NCBI GenBank assembly: GCA_964369235.1
Contig: CAYJEQ010000012.1
Span: 1 to 52,665, forward strand
Origin: CAYJEQ01 sp964369235
GTDB taxonomy: Bacteria > Bacillota > Clostridia > Oscillospirales > Ruminococcaceae
Direction: 5' to 3'
DNA length: 52,665 nt
In this document: one piece after another, positions 42,689-50,352 of the stretch
How the letters are laid out: every line of letters starts with the position of its first letter
How positions within the stretch are numbered: the stretch's first letter is position 1
The notes under the pieces: generated by a model
Database searches by the model: none
Told to the model about the DNA's origin: nothing
Seen by the model: the letters and a program-made list of their open reading frames with translations, nothing else
Program-made: the position numbers and the translations under genes

Positions 42689-43903
42689 ATGGCAACAATT
42701 ACTGAGAAATTTCAAAAACTAGGCGTGGACAATGCCCCAGGACAGGAAGTAAACCAACAAGCAACCCTACTTGATTTAAGAGGGGAGCCTCTAGGTGGGG
42801 TTATGGTGGATTTTTCCCATGGTGATGTAGATGCACACCAGCCAATCCCAGGATCACTAGATACCTTTATTGATGGGTTTAATCAAGGCGCTGCACAGGC
42901 ATATACCGAGTATAAGGGTGCTATTTCTATCCGTGAAGATTTAGCAAAAAAGTTAGAAACTTATACAGGTAGTCAGGTAGAAAGCAGTAATCTAATAATC
43001 ACTCCAGGAACACAGGGAGCACTTTTTCTAGCCTTAGGCTCAATGGTTACAGCTGGAGATAAGGTTGCCATAGTTGTACCAGACTATTTTGCCAATAGAA
43101 AGATTGTAGAATTTTTTGATGGTGAACTATATCCAATACCAATGGATTATTTATTAGATGATAGCAAATCAGGTATTGATTTAGATAAGCTAGAAGATGC
43201 ATTTAAAGATGGTGTAAAGGTGTTCCTATTCTCTAACCCTAACAATCCTGTAGGGGTAATCTACTCTAAAGAAGAGGTAGAAAAAATAGCAAAACTAGCA
43301 GATAAATATGGAGTTTCTCTAATTGTAGATGAACTGTATTCACGACAGATTTTTGACAATAATTCATATACACATCTATGTGCAACAGGGATAATGGACC
43401 CAGATAAGGTAATAACCATTATAGGCCCATCAAAAACAGAATCGCTAAGTGGGTTCCGTCTAGGAGTTGCCTTTGGATCAAAGAGCATCATAGCTAGAAT
43501 GGAAAAACTACAAGCCATAGTTTCTTTACGAGCAGCTGGATATAGCCAAGCAGTGCTAAAAGACTGGTTTAATGAGCCAGAAGGCTGGATGGCAGAAAGA
43601 ATTTCTAACCATCAGCAGATTAGAGATGAGCTAGTTGCACTGTGGAGAACTGTAGAGGGTGGAGATATTAGAGTTACACAGGCAGGAAGTTACATCTTCC
43701 CAAAACTCCCTGAGTTAGATATTTCATTAAATGATTTTGTTAAGGTACTAAGGGTACATGGCAATATTATAGTTACTCCGGGAACAGAGTTTGGGCCTTC
43801 ATATAATCACAGTGTAAGGCTGAATTTCTCACAGGATAAAGAAGCATCTATAGCTGCAGTAAAGCGAATGATTGAGCTAGTAGAACGCTATCGTAAAAGA
43901 TAA
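42689..43903 (+). CDS. Class I/II aminotransferase (pyridoxal phosphate)
   Basis: This 404-residue fold-type I enzyme has the Asn-Pro-Asn-Asn-Pro-Val-Gly motif near residue 189, the Asp-Glu-Leu-Tyr cofactor Asp near residue 218, and the lysine in Gly-Pro-Ser-Lys-Thr-Glu near residue 250 that binds pyridoxal phosphate. A C-terminal arginine (in Ser-Val-Arg-Leu-Asn-Phe) binds the substrate carboxylate. The ATG at 42689 follows GAAAGGATGG. It precedes a dicarboxylate symporter and an aspartate dehydrogenase, so aspartate or glutamate is a likely partner. The exact amino acid cannot be given. Confidence 0.9.
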   Translation: MATITEKFQKLGVDNAPGQEVNQQATLLDLRGEPLGGVMVDFSHGDVDAHQPIPGSLDTFIDGFNQGAAQAYTEYKGAISIREDLAKKLETYTGSQVESSNLIITPGTQGALFLALGSMVTAGDKVAIVVPDYFANRKIVEFFDGELYPIPMDYLLDDSKSGIDLDKLEDAFKDGVKVFLFSNPNNPVGVIYSKEEVEKIAKLADKYGVSLIVDELYSRQIFDNNSYTHLCATGIMDPDKVITIIGPSKTESLSGFRLGVAFGSKSIIARMEKLQAIVSLRAAGYSQAVLKDWFNEPEGWMAERISNHQQIRDELVALWRTVEGGDIRVTQAGSYIFPKLPELDISLNDFVKVLRVHGNIIVTPGTEFGPSYNHSVRLNFSQDKEASIAAVKRMIELVERYRKR

Positions 43904-43967
43904 TAATAGCAATAAATCTAATCATATCCAGTGTTTCATAGTGTTTATTAGCGTAGAAAATATGTAT

Positions 43968-44057
43968 GACTACGGTAACCCTAGTCAAGCTGACAACCGA
44001 AAACATGGCACAAATACAACTATTTGTTAGGGCTACTTTGTGTCTTTTGAAGAAAGG
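43968..44057 (+). promoter_or_regulatory. Structured leader of the dicarboxylate symporter gene
   Basis: GACTA/TAGTC (43968-43986), which competes with GTCA/TGAC (43984-43994), is followed by GGCACAAA/TTTGTGTC (44007-44044) enclosing ACAAATA/TATTTGT. The AGAAAGGAATG binding site is just outside. It resembles, but does not match, the leader family of korA and hxlR. Confidence 0.35.
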
Positions 44058-44070
44058 AATGATCATATTT

Positions 44071-45321
44071 ATGGAAAAGAAAAAAATATCTCTAAAGAAT
44101 AATACAACTGTACAGGTGCTAATTGGTGTAGTTGTTGGTATTTTATTAGGGCTGATATTCGGCGAAAAGATGAGCGCCTTTAAAGTTATAGGTGATACAT
44201 GGCTTAATATGTTAAAACTAATCCTAGTTCCATTAGTTCTTTGTATTATGGTTCTTGCAGTAGGTGAACAGCCTAATCTAAAGATTTTAGGTAGAACAGC
44301 TGTCCGTATATTTATATACTATTTTATTACCACAGCCGTTGCTAGTGTAATAGGTATAGTAGTAGCACAGATATTCCAGCCAGGTGCTGGAATTACTGTG
44401 GACCTTGGAAATAGTAGTTTTAGTGGTGAGGTAGCAGCCTTTAGCATAACAGGATTTATTGAGGGAATTATCCCTAGTAATATGTTTGCAGCCTTTGTAA
44501 ATGGCAATATGCTACAGGTAATGTTTATTGCTATAATGTTTGGTATTTGTATTCTACAGATAAAAAATGAAGACCATAAAGCAACCGTACTAAAATGGTT
44601 CCAAGCATTTAACAGTATGCTAAATGTTTACATAGGATTTGTTATTAAGCTAACCCCAATAGGTGCTTGCTTCCTATTAGCAGATGCAGTAGGTGCTTAC
44701 GGTATTGAAATATTCGGATCTATGGTAAAACTTATGGGTACATTCTACTTGGCTACAATAATCCATGTGGTAATATTCTACGGATTATTCCTATTAATTA
44801 CTACAGGTATATCACCAGTAAAATATATTAAAGAAACTACTCCAGTGTGGACTTTTACACTTGCAACTTGTAGTAGTGTGGCAAATATTCCAGTAAGCTT
44901 AAAATGCGTTAAAGAAAAATTTAAAGTGCCTTCCCATGTGGCAGACTTTTGTATCCCACTAGGAGCACAGATTAACTTTGATGGTATGGGTATATTATTT
45001 GGTACAGTGCTTGTATTTATGAGTCAGTTTTATGGTGTTCCAATGGGTATGGACGCACTTCTTAGAATTGTTATTGTAGGGGTACTTATCTCCTCAGGTG
45101 GTGGTGGCCTACCTTCTGGTGGTCTTATTAAACTGCTAATCATTGTGGAAATGTTTGGTTTCCCTGGTGAACTAATAGGTGTTATTGCTGGTTTCTACCG
45201 TTTCTTTGACATGGGTATTACCATGACAAACTGTATGGGTGATGTAGCTGGTACTGTTTTTGTTAGTGAATGGGAGAAGAACGATGATAAGAAATTAGGT
45301 AAACTACAACAGACAGCATAG
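44071..45321 (+). CDS. Dicarboxylate/amino-acid:cation symporter (DAACS family)
   Basis: This 416-residue protein of the glutamate transporter family has eight helices and two re-entrant loops. The first loop is the serine-rich Cys-Ser-Ser-Val-Ala-Asn segment near residue 270; the substrate-binding region carries Asn-Phe-Asp-Gly-Met-Gly near residue 305 and the Asp-Met-Gly-Ile-Thr-Met-Thr-Asn-Cys motif near residue 382. It imports aspartate, glutamate or C4-dicarboxylates with Na+ or H+. The ATG at 44071 fits AGAAAGGAATG; an upstream in-frame ATG at 43966 lies in the leader. It is 27 bp ahead of the aspartate dehydrogenase gene. Confidence 0.92.
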   Translation: MEKKKISLKNNTTVQVLIGVVVGILLGLIFGEKMSAFKVIGDTWLNMLKLILVPLVLCIMVLAVGEQPNLKILGRTAVRIFIYYFITTAVASVIGIVVAQIFQPGAGITVDLGNSSFSGEVAAFSITGFIEGIIPSNMFAAFVNGNMLQVMFIAIMFGICILQIKNEDHKATVLKWFQAFNSMLNVYIGFVIKLTPIGACFLLADAVGAYGIEIFGSMVKLMGTFYLATIIHVVIFYGLFLLITTGISPVKYIKETTPVWTFTLATCSSVANIPVSLKCVKEKFKVPSHVADFCIPLGAQINFDGMGILFGTVLVFMSQFYGVPMGMDALLRIVIVGVLISSGGGGLPSGGLIKLLIIVEMFGFPGELIGVIAGFYRFFDMGITMTNCMGDVAGTVFVSEWEKNDDKKLGKLQQTA

Positions 45322-45348
45322 TAAGTAAGGGAAGGAATGTTTACAAAT

Positions 45349-46110
45349 ATGGCTAAAAAAATAGGATTTTTAGGTTGTGGCAAAATAGGCAAGGCAGTGG
45401 CTGATGATATTGTATTACAGGGGATAAATACTATTTCCTATATACAAGATCCATACTACACTGCTCACAGTGATAAAATCACCTGCCCTATAGTAACGAA
45501 ACTAGATATTAATCTACTAAAAGAAACAGATATAGTAGTTGAAACTGCCCTACCTAGCATATTAATAGAAACGGCACCTACAATTTTGCAACATTGTGAC
45601 ATGGTTGTGTTCTCGGTAACAGCCTTTAGTGATGAGAGCTTTTATAATAAGGTTGTGGAGGTGTGTAGAGAACATGGTACTCGTATATACATCCCCCACG
45701 GGGCAATACTGGGAATAGACGGTTTAGCAGATGCAGGGGATCTGCTAAAGGAAGTTACCATAGAAACAATTAAGCCACCAGCAGCCTTAGGGCGAAGCGA
45801 TACCCAGCGTACAGTCCTTTATGAAGGTAGTACAAGGGAAGCGTGTAAGGCATATCCACGAAATGTAAATGTTCATGCTTGTATTGCAATGGCAGGTGTG
45901 GGATTTGATAAGATGAAATCCCTAATTATCTCTGATCCAGATATTACAGAAAACTGCCATCATATAGTGGCAGTAGGAGAAGGGTTTAAATTTGAGCTTA
46001 ATATAAGTAGTTTCTCTAGTGGTGGTGTTACAGGTGCTTATACACCTATATCAGCTTGTGGAAGCGTTAGAAAAGCTACCGAGTCAAATGACATCTTTAT
46101 GTTTGTTTAA
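45349..46110 (+). CDS. nadX: Probable L-aspartate dehydrogenase
   Basis: This 253-residue enzyme has a Rossmann motif Gly-Cys-Gly-Lys-Ile-Gly (residues 8-13), the Val-Glu-Thr-Ala and Ser-Val-Thr-Ala-Phe segments, and the Pro-His-Gly-Ala-Ile-Leu-Gly-Ile-Asp-Gly motif (about 118-127) of aspartate dehydrogenases. It converts aspartate to oxaloacetate or iminosuccinate with NAD(P). With the upstream symporter and aminotransferase it points to aspartate use as carbon and nitrogen source; nadA/nadC are absent here, so NAD synthesis is less likely. Start 45349 is favoured over 45337 by binding-site spacing. Confidence 0.85.
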   Translation: MAKKIGFLGCGKIGKAVADDIVLQGINTISYIQDPYYTAHSDKITCPIVTKLDINLLKETDIVVETALPSILIETAPTILQHCDMVVFSVTAFSDESFYNKVVEVCREHGTRIYIPHGAILGIDGLADAGDLLKEVTIETIKPPAALGRSDTQRTVLYEGSTREACKAYPRNVNVHACIAMAGVGFDKMKSLIISDPDITENCHHIVAVGEGFKFELNISSFSSGGVTGAYTPISACGSVRKATESNDIFMFV

Positions 46111-46120
46111 ATAAGAAAAA

Positions 46121-46187
46121 CAGTCACAAGTGGTAAAAACCATTTGTGACTGCTTTTACAGTCAGGGGAAACCTTGACTGTTTTACT
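46121..46187 (+). terminator. Tandem hairpin terminator
   Basis: CAGTCACAAGTGGT/ACCATTTGTGACTG (46121-46152) and ACAGTCA/TGACTGT (46158-46181) are followed by TTTTACTTTTTT. The first ACAGTCA and the last TGACTGT could also pair with each other. Confidence 0.75.
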
Positions 46188-46247
46188 TTTTTGATTTAAA
46201 ATAGTAAAATGTAAGCAAAATTATAAAAGGGAAGGACAATCATAACT

Positions 46248-47183
46248 ATGCTAAGAGGTAGAGAGTATATATATGCAGTGTATCAAGAAGGCAGTTTTTC
46301 TAAAGCAGCAGCAAAACTATTTGTATCACAACCAGCACTTAGCACCACTATTAAAAAAACTGAGGATACTCTTGGTACAGCAATATTTAATAGAAACACC
46401 AGTCCAATTACCCTAACAGAAGCAGGCAGATATTACATATCCTGTATAGAACAGGTTATGGAAATAGAAGCTAAAATGGAAAGCTATTTTAATAATGAAG
46501 AAAGCCAGCGTATTATAATAGGTAGTTCTGCGTTTTTCTGTGCCCATATACTTCCAGAGTTAAGGGAGAAATTCTTAAAAAAATACCCTCAATACAAGGT
46601 TGAGCTTGTGGAAGCAGATGCTCCAACCTTGAAAAAATCCCTTAAAGAAGGCAGTATAGATTTTATGTTAGAGGTAGAACAGCTAGACGGCAAAAGTTAT
46701 CATTCTCTAGTATTATACCAAGAACATCTACTATTATTAGTACCAAAAAGCTATGCTATTAATCAAAATCTAGCAGAATATCGACTTAACTTAGATGATA
46801 TAAAAAATAACATTCAACTGGTGGGGAATATTCCCTCAGTGTCCATATATCACTTTAGAAATGAGAAATTTCTATTTTTAAAGCAGGGTAATGATTGCCA
46901 TGATAGAGGACTGCAAATTTGTAATAATGCTGAGTTTCATCCTAGTATTGCCATGTACCTAGACCAGATGTTAACAGCTTATTATGTGGCAGCAAGTGGC
47001 AAAGGAGTTACCTTTGTCAGATCTTATATTGCCGATTATGCTGAACCTACTGACAAATTGTATTTTTATAAGATTAACGACGCTAAAACTATTAGAAATG
47101 TATATCTACATACTAAGAAAAAGCTAACTACCACTAGAGGAGAATTAGATTTTAAAGACTTTTTAAGAAATGAATTCTTATAA
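46248..47183 (+). CDS. LysR-family transcriptional regulator
   Basis: This 311-residue regulator has the N-terminal winged helix-turn-helix (about 1-60, with Gly-Ser-Phe-Ser-Lys-Ala-Ala and Gln-Pro-Ala-Leu-Ser) and a LysR substrate-binding domain (about 88-300). It follows the aspartate dehydrogenase gene and a terminator in the same direction and may control the amino-acid genes upstream. The ligand is unknown. GGGAAGGAC precedes the ATG. Confidence 0.92.
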   Translation: MLRGREYIYAVYQEGSFSKAAAKLFVSQPALSTTIKKTEDTLGTAIFNRNTSPITLTEAGRYYISCIEQVMEIEAKMESYFNNEESQRIIIGSSAFFCAHILPELREKFLKKYPQYKVELVEADAPTLKKSLKEGSIDFMLEVEQLDGKSYHSLVLYQEHLLLLVPKSYAINQNLAEYRLNLDDIKNNIQLVGNIPSVSIYHFRNEKFLFLKQGNDCHDRGLQICNNAEFHPSIAMYLDQMLTAYYVAASGKGVTFVRSYIADYAEPTDKLYFYKINDAKTIRNVYLHTKKKLTTTRGELDFKDFLRNEFL

Positions 47184-47243
47184 GGTTATAGTTAACTTTT
47201 GATTTTATCTATAATATAAAGCTAAGAGTCAATCTTAGCCAAT

Positions 47244-47567
47244 CTAAGAGTCTATCTTAGATTTATATTCTCTACCCCAAACTTCCATAGCTGCTAGGAC
47301 TGATTCTAGACTTAGTCCTAAAGGGGTAAGGGTATAATCCACTCGTGGTGGTACTTGAGCGTATACCTTACGGGTAAGTAGTTCGCTTTCTTCCATCTGT
47401 CGAAGGTTAGAGGTAAGTACCTTTTGAGATATACCTGTGACAGATTTTTTTAATTCACCAAAACGCTTTGTACCTGTTAATAAATCTCTAAGTATTAGTA
47501 TTTTCCACTTATCACTAATAAGCATAAGGGTGGTTTCAATAGGGCAGGGTGGTAGTTCTTTTTTCAT
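47244..47567 (-). CDS. HxlR-family transcriptional regulator
   Basis: This 107-residue winged-helix regulator has the HxlR hallmarks: Cys-Pro-Ile-Glu-Thr-Thr near residue 7, Trp-Lys-Ile-Leu-Ile-Leu-Arg-Asp-Leu, Phe-Gly-Glu-Leu and Ile-Ser-Gln-Lys-Val-Leu-Thr. Many members sense aldehydes or redox stress through the N-terminal cysteine. The ATG at 47567 fits AGAAAGGAATG; a frame reaching 47627 belongs to the leader. It is divergent from the FMN/ferredoxin, macrodomain and sirtuin genes and is the natural candidate to control them. Confidence 0.92.
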   Translation of the reverse strand: MKKELPPCPIETTLMLISDKWKILILRDLLTGTKRFGELKKSVTGISQKVLTSNLRQMEESELLTRKVYAQVPPRVDYTLTPLGLSLESVLAAMEVWGREYKSKIDS

Positions 47568-47663
47568 ATAAATGCTCATTCCTTTCTGGCTGTTTTGTGC
47601 GGGTGTTATAATGACCGAAAAGCACAAAATCCATGTTTGAAACTTTGTTTCAAACTAACCTCC
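47568..47663 (-). promoter_or_regulatory. Structured leader with upstream open frame, ahead of hxlR
   Basis: Read on the minus strand: GGAGG (47659-47663), hairpin GTTTGAAAC/GTTTCAAAC (47635-47655), ATG (47632-47634), and the stem TTTTGTGC/GCACAAAA (47622-47629 with 47593-47600) around TTTTCGGTCATTATAACACC. The upstream frame is 32 codons and ends at 47536, inside hxlR in another frame. On the plus strand the same DNA has TATAAT at 47607-47612, which may instead be the -10 box for the operon starting at 47804. Confidence 0.55.
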
Positions 47664-47803
47664 ATTAGTTTCCAAAAGGTGACTATAGCACAAAAAAGTG
47701 CTTACTTTACATATAGCTATTACAGCTTTATAATAACATTAAGGAAAATATAAGTCAAATATATAAAAAACCCTACTAAACTCCAAGAAAGGAATGTACT
47801 TTT

Positions 47804-48424
47804 TTGAATTATATAGATTATTTAAAATACCTAAGAGATGAAATACATACTACCGTACTAGCTACAGTAGATCAGGAGGGCAATCCTATTACCTGTGTTA
47901 TAGATATGATGTTATATGACCAAGAGGGGCTGTATTTCATAACAGCAAAAGGAAAATCCCTATATACTCGCCTTAAAAACAATCAGAATATATCCCTGTC
48001 CGGTGTTATCGGAGAGGATACCCTATCCAGTGAGTCTATTACTTTAATAGGGAAAGCTAGGGAGATAGGCAGTGATTTATTAGATAGGGTTTTTATAGAT
48101 AACCCCTATATGAATGACATCTACCCCAGTGAGGAAAGCCGAAAGGCTCTTACTGTGTTTCATATATATGAGGCTAGAGGGGAGTATTTTGATTTAACTA
48201 AAAGACCTATATTCAGAGAATCCTTTACCCATGGTGGAGCTAGGGAAAGTAAAATAGGCTACTATATAAATAGTAACTGCACAGGTTGTAAAAGCTGTAT
48301 AGATGTCTGTCCACAAAGTTCCATAAAACTTTTTGAAGGTAAGGCAGAGATTAATAATGCTCACTGTTTGCACTGTGGAAGATGTGTAGAGGTATGTAAA
48401 TTTTCTGCTGTGGAAAGGAGATAG
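47804..48424 (+). CDS. FMN-binding (pyridoxamine oxidase-like) protein with C-terminal ferredoxin domain
   Basis: This 206-residue protein joins a split-barrel flavin domain of the pyridoxamine-phosphate oxidase-like family (about 1-130) to a two-cluster ferredoxin domain (about 155-206) with Cys-Thr-Gly-Cys-Lys-Ser-Cys...Cys-Pro and Cys-Leu-His-Cys-Gly-Arg-Cys...Cys. The start is TTG, supported by AAGAAAGGAATG. It should transfer electrons between flavin and Fe-S clusters; the substrate is unknown. It ends 2 bp before the macrodomain gene and begins a three-gene operon. Confidence 0.88.
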   Translation: MNYIDYLKYLRDEIHTTVLATVDQEGNPITCVIDMMLYDQEGLYFITAKGKSLYTRLKNNQNISLSGVIGEDTLSSESITLIGKAREIGSDLLDRVFIDNPYMNDIYPSEESRKALTVFHIYEARGEYFDLTKRPIFRESFTHGGARESKIGYYINSNCTGCKSCIDVCPQSSIKLFEGKAEINNAHCLHCGRCVEVCKFSAVERR

Positions 48425-48426
48425 TT

Positions 48427-49206
48427 ATGCTGGAAAAATTATTAAGGCTAAATAGTATATTACTAGAGGAAATGCCAGAGTATAAAACTCAGGGAGAAGG
48501 ATTTCCTAAAGATATAGTTAATCAGAAACGCCTACTGAGATCCCTAATGAATATACGACCACCTATGGAGTTAAAAGCTGAGTTTATAGCTTTACAAGAC
48601 GAATTTTTACAAGGTGAAGTAGCAGAAAAAGGCATAGTGGATATATCGCAAATGGAAAAAAGTAGTAAATATCCAAATATCTATCTATGGCAAGGGGATA
48701 TTACAAGACTACAGGTAGATGGAATAGTAAACGCTGCAAATTCTAAGCTACTGGGCTGTTTTGTTCCATGTCATGGCTGTATAGATAATATAATCCACTA
48801 TATAGCTGGTTTACAGCTAAGACAGCACTGCAATGAAATAATGATAGCACAAGGCCATGACGAAGAAACAGCAGTAGCAAAGATTACCCCAGCCTACAAC
48901 CTACCCTCTAACTATGTAATACATACAGTAGGGCCGATTATATATGTAGAGCTAAGAGAAAAGGACTGTGAGCTACTAAGGGACTGCTATGTAAGCTGTC
49001 TAAAGATAGCTATAGAAAATAATCTAAAAACTATAGCTTTTTGCTGTATATCCACAGGGGAGTTTCACTTTCCAAATAATAGGGCAGCAGAGATTGCAGT
49101 AAAAACAGTTACAGAGCTACTACAAGCTACTAATAGTAATATAGAGGTGATATTTAATGTGTTCAAAGATGAAGACTACAAGCTATACAAAGGACTACTG
49201 GGATAA
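48427..49206 (+). CDS. Zinc-dependent macrodomain, protein-ADP-ribose hydrolase
   Basis: This 259-residue protein has an N-terminal extension (about 1-75) and a macrodomain (about 77-257). The ADP-ribose site shows Gly-Asp-Ile-Thr and Val-Asn-Ala-Ala-Asn-Ser (about 92-104), and a Cys/His cluster Cys111, Cys115, His116 and Cys118 followed by Ile-Asp-Asn-x-Ile-His marks the zinc macrodomain class found next to SirTM genes. It reverses ADP-ribosylation. It overlaps the sirtuin gene by 50 bp, indicating coupled translation. In staphylococci and streptococci the pair lies with GcvH-L and LplA2, which are absent here. Confidence 0.93.
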   Translation: MLEKLLRLNSILLEEMPEYKTQGEGFPKDIVNQKRLLRSLMNIRPPMELKAEFIALQDEFLQGEVAEKGIVDISQMEKSSKYPNIYLWQGDITRLQVDGIVNAANSKLLGCFVPCHGCIDNIIHYIAGLQLRQHCNEIMIAQGHDEETAVAKITPAYNLPSNYVIHTVGPIIYVELREKDCELLRDCYVSCLKIAIENNLKTIAFCCISTGEFHFPNNRAAEIAVKTVTELLQATNSNIEVIFNVFKDEDYKLYKGLLG

Positions 49207-50038
49207 TATAGGAAAGATTAAGTCACTAATAGATAAAGCAGATGCAGTTGTTATTGGTGCAGGTGCAGGGCTATCAGCCTCAGCAGGGCTACATTATAGT
49301 GGAGAGAGATTTCAAAGATTATTTGCTGATTTTATAGAGGAATATGGCTTAAGGGATATGTATTCATCGGCATTTTATAATTTTAAAACTAGGGAAGAAT
49401 ACTGGGCATATTTTAGTAGGCATATCCACTGTAATAGATATGATAATGATACTAATGACTCTTATAAAAACCTATTAAATCTAGTAGAAAATAAGAACTA
49501 CTTTGTAATTACCACAAATGTGGATCATCTATTTATAAAAAGTGGATTTAGCAAAGATAGACTATTTTATACTCAGGGTGACTATGGTTTATTCCAGTGT
49601 TCAAAGCCTTGTCATAAGAAAACCTATGATAATAAAGATATAGTAGAGCAGATGGTAAAGCTACAAAAAGACTGTAAAATACCTACAGAGCTTATACCTA
49701 AATGCCCATTATGTGGGAAAGATATGGAGCCAAACCTAAGAAAAGATAGTGCCTTTGTAGAAGATGAAGGCTGGCACAAAGCCATGAATAGCTATGATGT
49801 ATTTTTAAAGAAAAATCTTGGTGGGAATATATTATTTTTTGAACTGGGAATAGGATATAATACCCCTTCAATTATAAAATATCCTTTCTGGCAGATGACC
49901 TATCAAAATAGTAAAGCTAGTTATATTTCTATTAATCTATCAAAAGATAATTGCCCTAAAGAAATCATAGATAAATCCCTATGTATTACAGGGGACATAG
50001 CAGAGGTTTTATCCCATTGTGTAAAAGAGGACAGATAA
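49157..50038 (+). CDS. SirTM-class sirtuin, protein ADP-ribosyltransferase
   Basis: This 293-residue protein has the NAD-binding Gly-Ala-Gly-Ala-Gly-Leu-Ser (34-40), Thr-Thr-Asn-Val-Asp-His (119-124), and two cysteine pairs (Cys148, Cys152, Cys183, Cys186) that likely bind zinc. Position 140 is Gln in Thr-Gln-Gly-Asp-Tyr-Gly, where deacetylase sirtuins have the catalytic His. Asn121, Gln140 and Arg195 fit, from memory, the key Asn118, Gln137 and Arg192 of the streptococcal SirTM, which ADP-ribosylates lipoylated GcvH-L. AGAGGTGA supports the start inside the macrodomain gene. The target in this organism is unknown. Confidence 0.93.
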   Translation: MCSKMKTTSYTKDYWDNIGKIKSLIDKADAVVIGAGAGLSASAGLHYSGERFQRLFADFIEEYGLRDMYSSAFYNFKTREEYWAYFSRHIHCNRYDNDTNDSYKNLLNLVENKNYFVITTNVDHLFIKSGFSKDRLFYTQGDYGLFQCSKPCHKKTYDNKDIVEQMVKLQKDCKIPTELIPKCPLCGKDMEPNLRKDSAFVEDEGWHKAMNSYDVFLKKNLGGNILFFELGIGYNTPSIIKYPFWQMTYQNSKASYISINLSKDNCPKEIIDKSLCITGDIAEVLSHCVKEDR

Positions 50039-50141
50039 TAAGAAATTAGGTTCTATATCAATTGATGGGGAAGACACTCCATATAATTTTACCCCAACAT
50101 TTAGTAAATAACCAGAAATTAATGTAATAGCAAATGAATAG

Positions 50142-50192
50142 AGCTGTGATAATAAGGTGTAAGTATGTCTGTGCCACCTTGTTATCACAGCT
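50142..50192 (+). terminator. Terminator of the ADP-ribosylation operon
   Basis: AGCTGTGATAA/TTATCACAGCT continued by AAGGTG/CACCTT, followed by TTTAATT. It lies about 100 bp after the sirtuin stop. Confidence 0.85.
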
Positions 50193-50248
50193 TTAATTAT
50201 GTTATAGCTATTTACTACCCATAAAATTAAATATATTTTCTCCCTGTG

Positions 50249-50277
50249 TTGTAAATACAGTAATCGGGTGTTATAAT
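50249..50277 (+). promoter_or_regulatory. Promoter of the MATE transporter gene
   Basis: TTGTAA (50249-50254) and TATAAT (50272-50277), 17-bp spacer, with TG one base before the -10 box, about 75 nt ahead of the start. Confidence 0.65.
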
Positions 50278-50352
50278 AGCCTAGTTGTTTATAAATAGTA
50301 ATTGTAATAATAAACCTTACAGGCTACTACATAGAGAAAGGTTGTGTATAAT

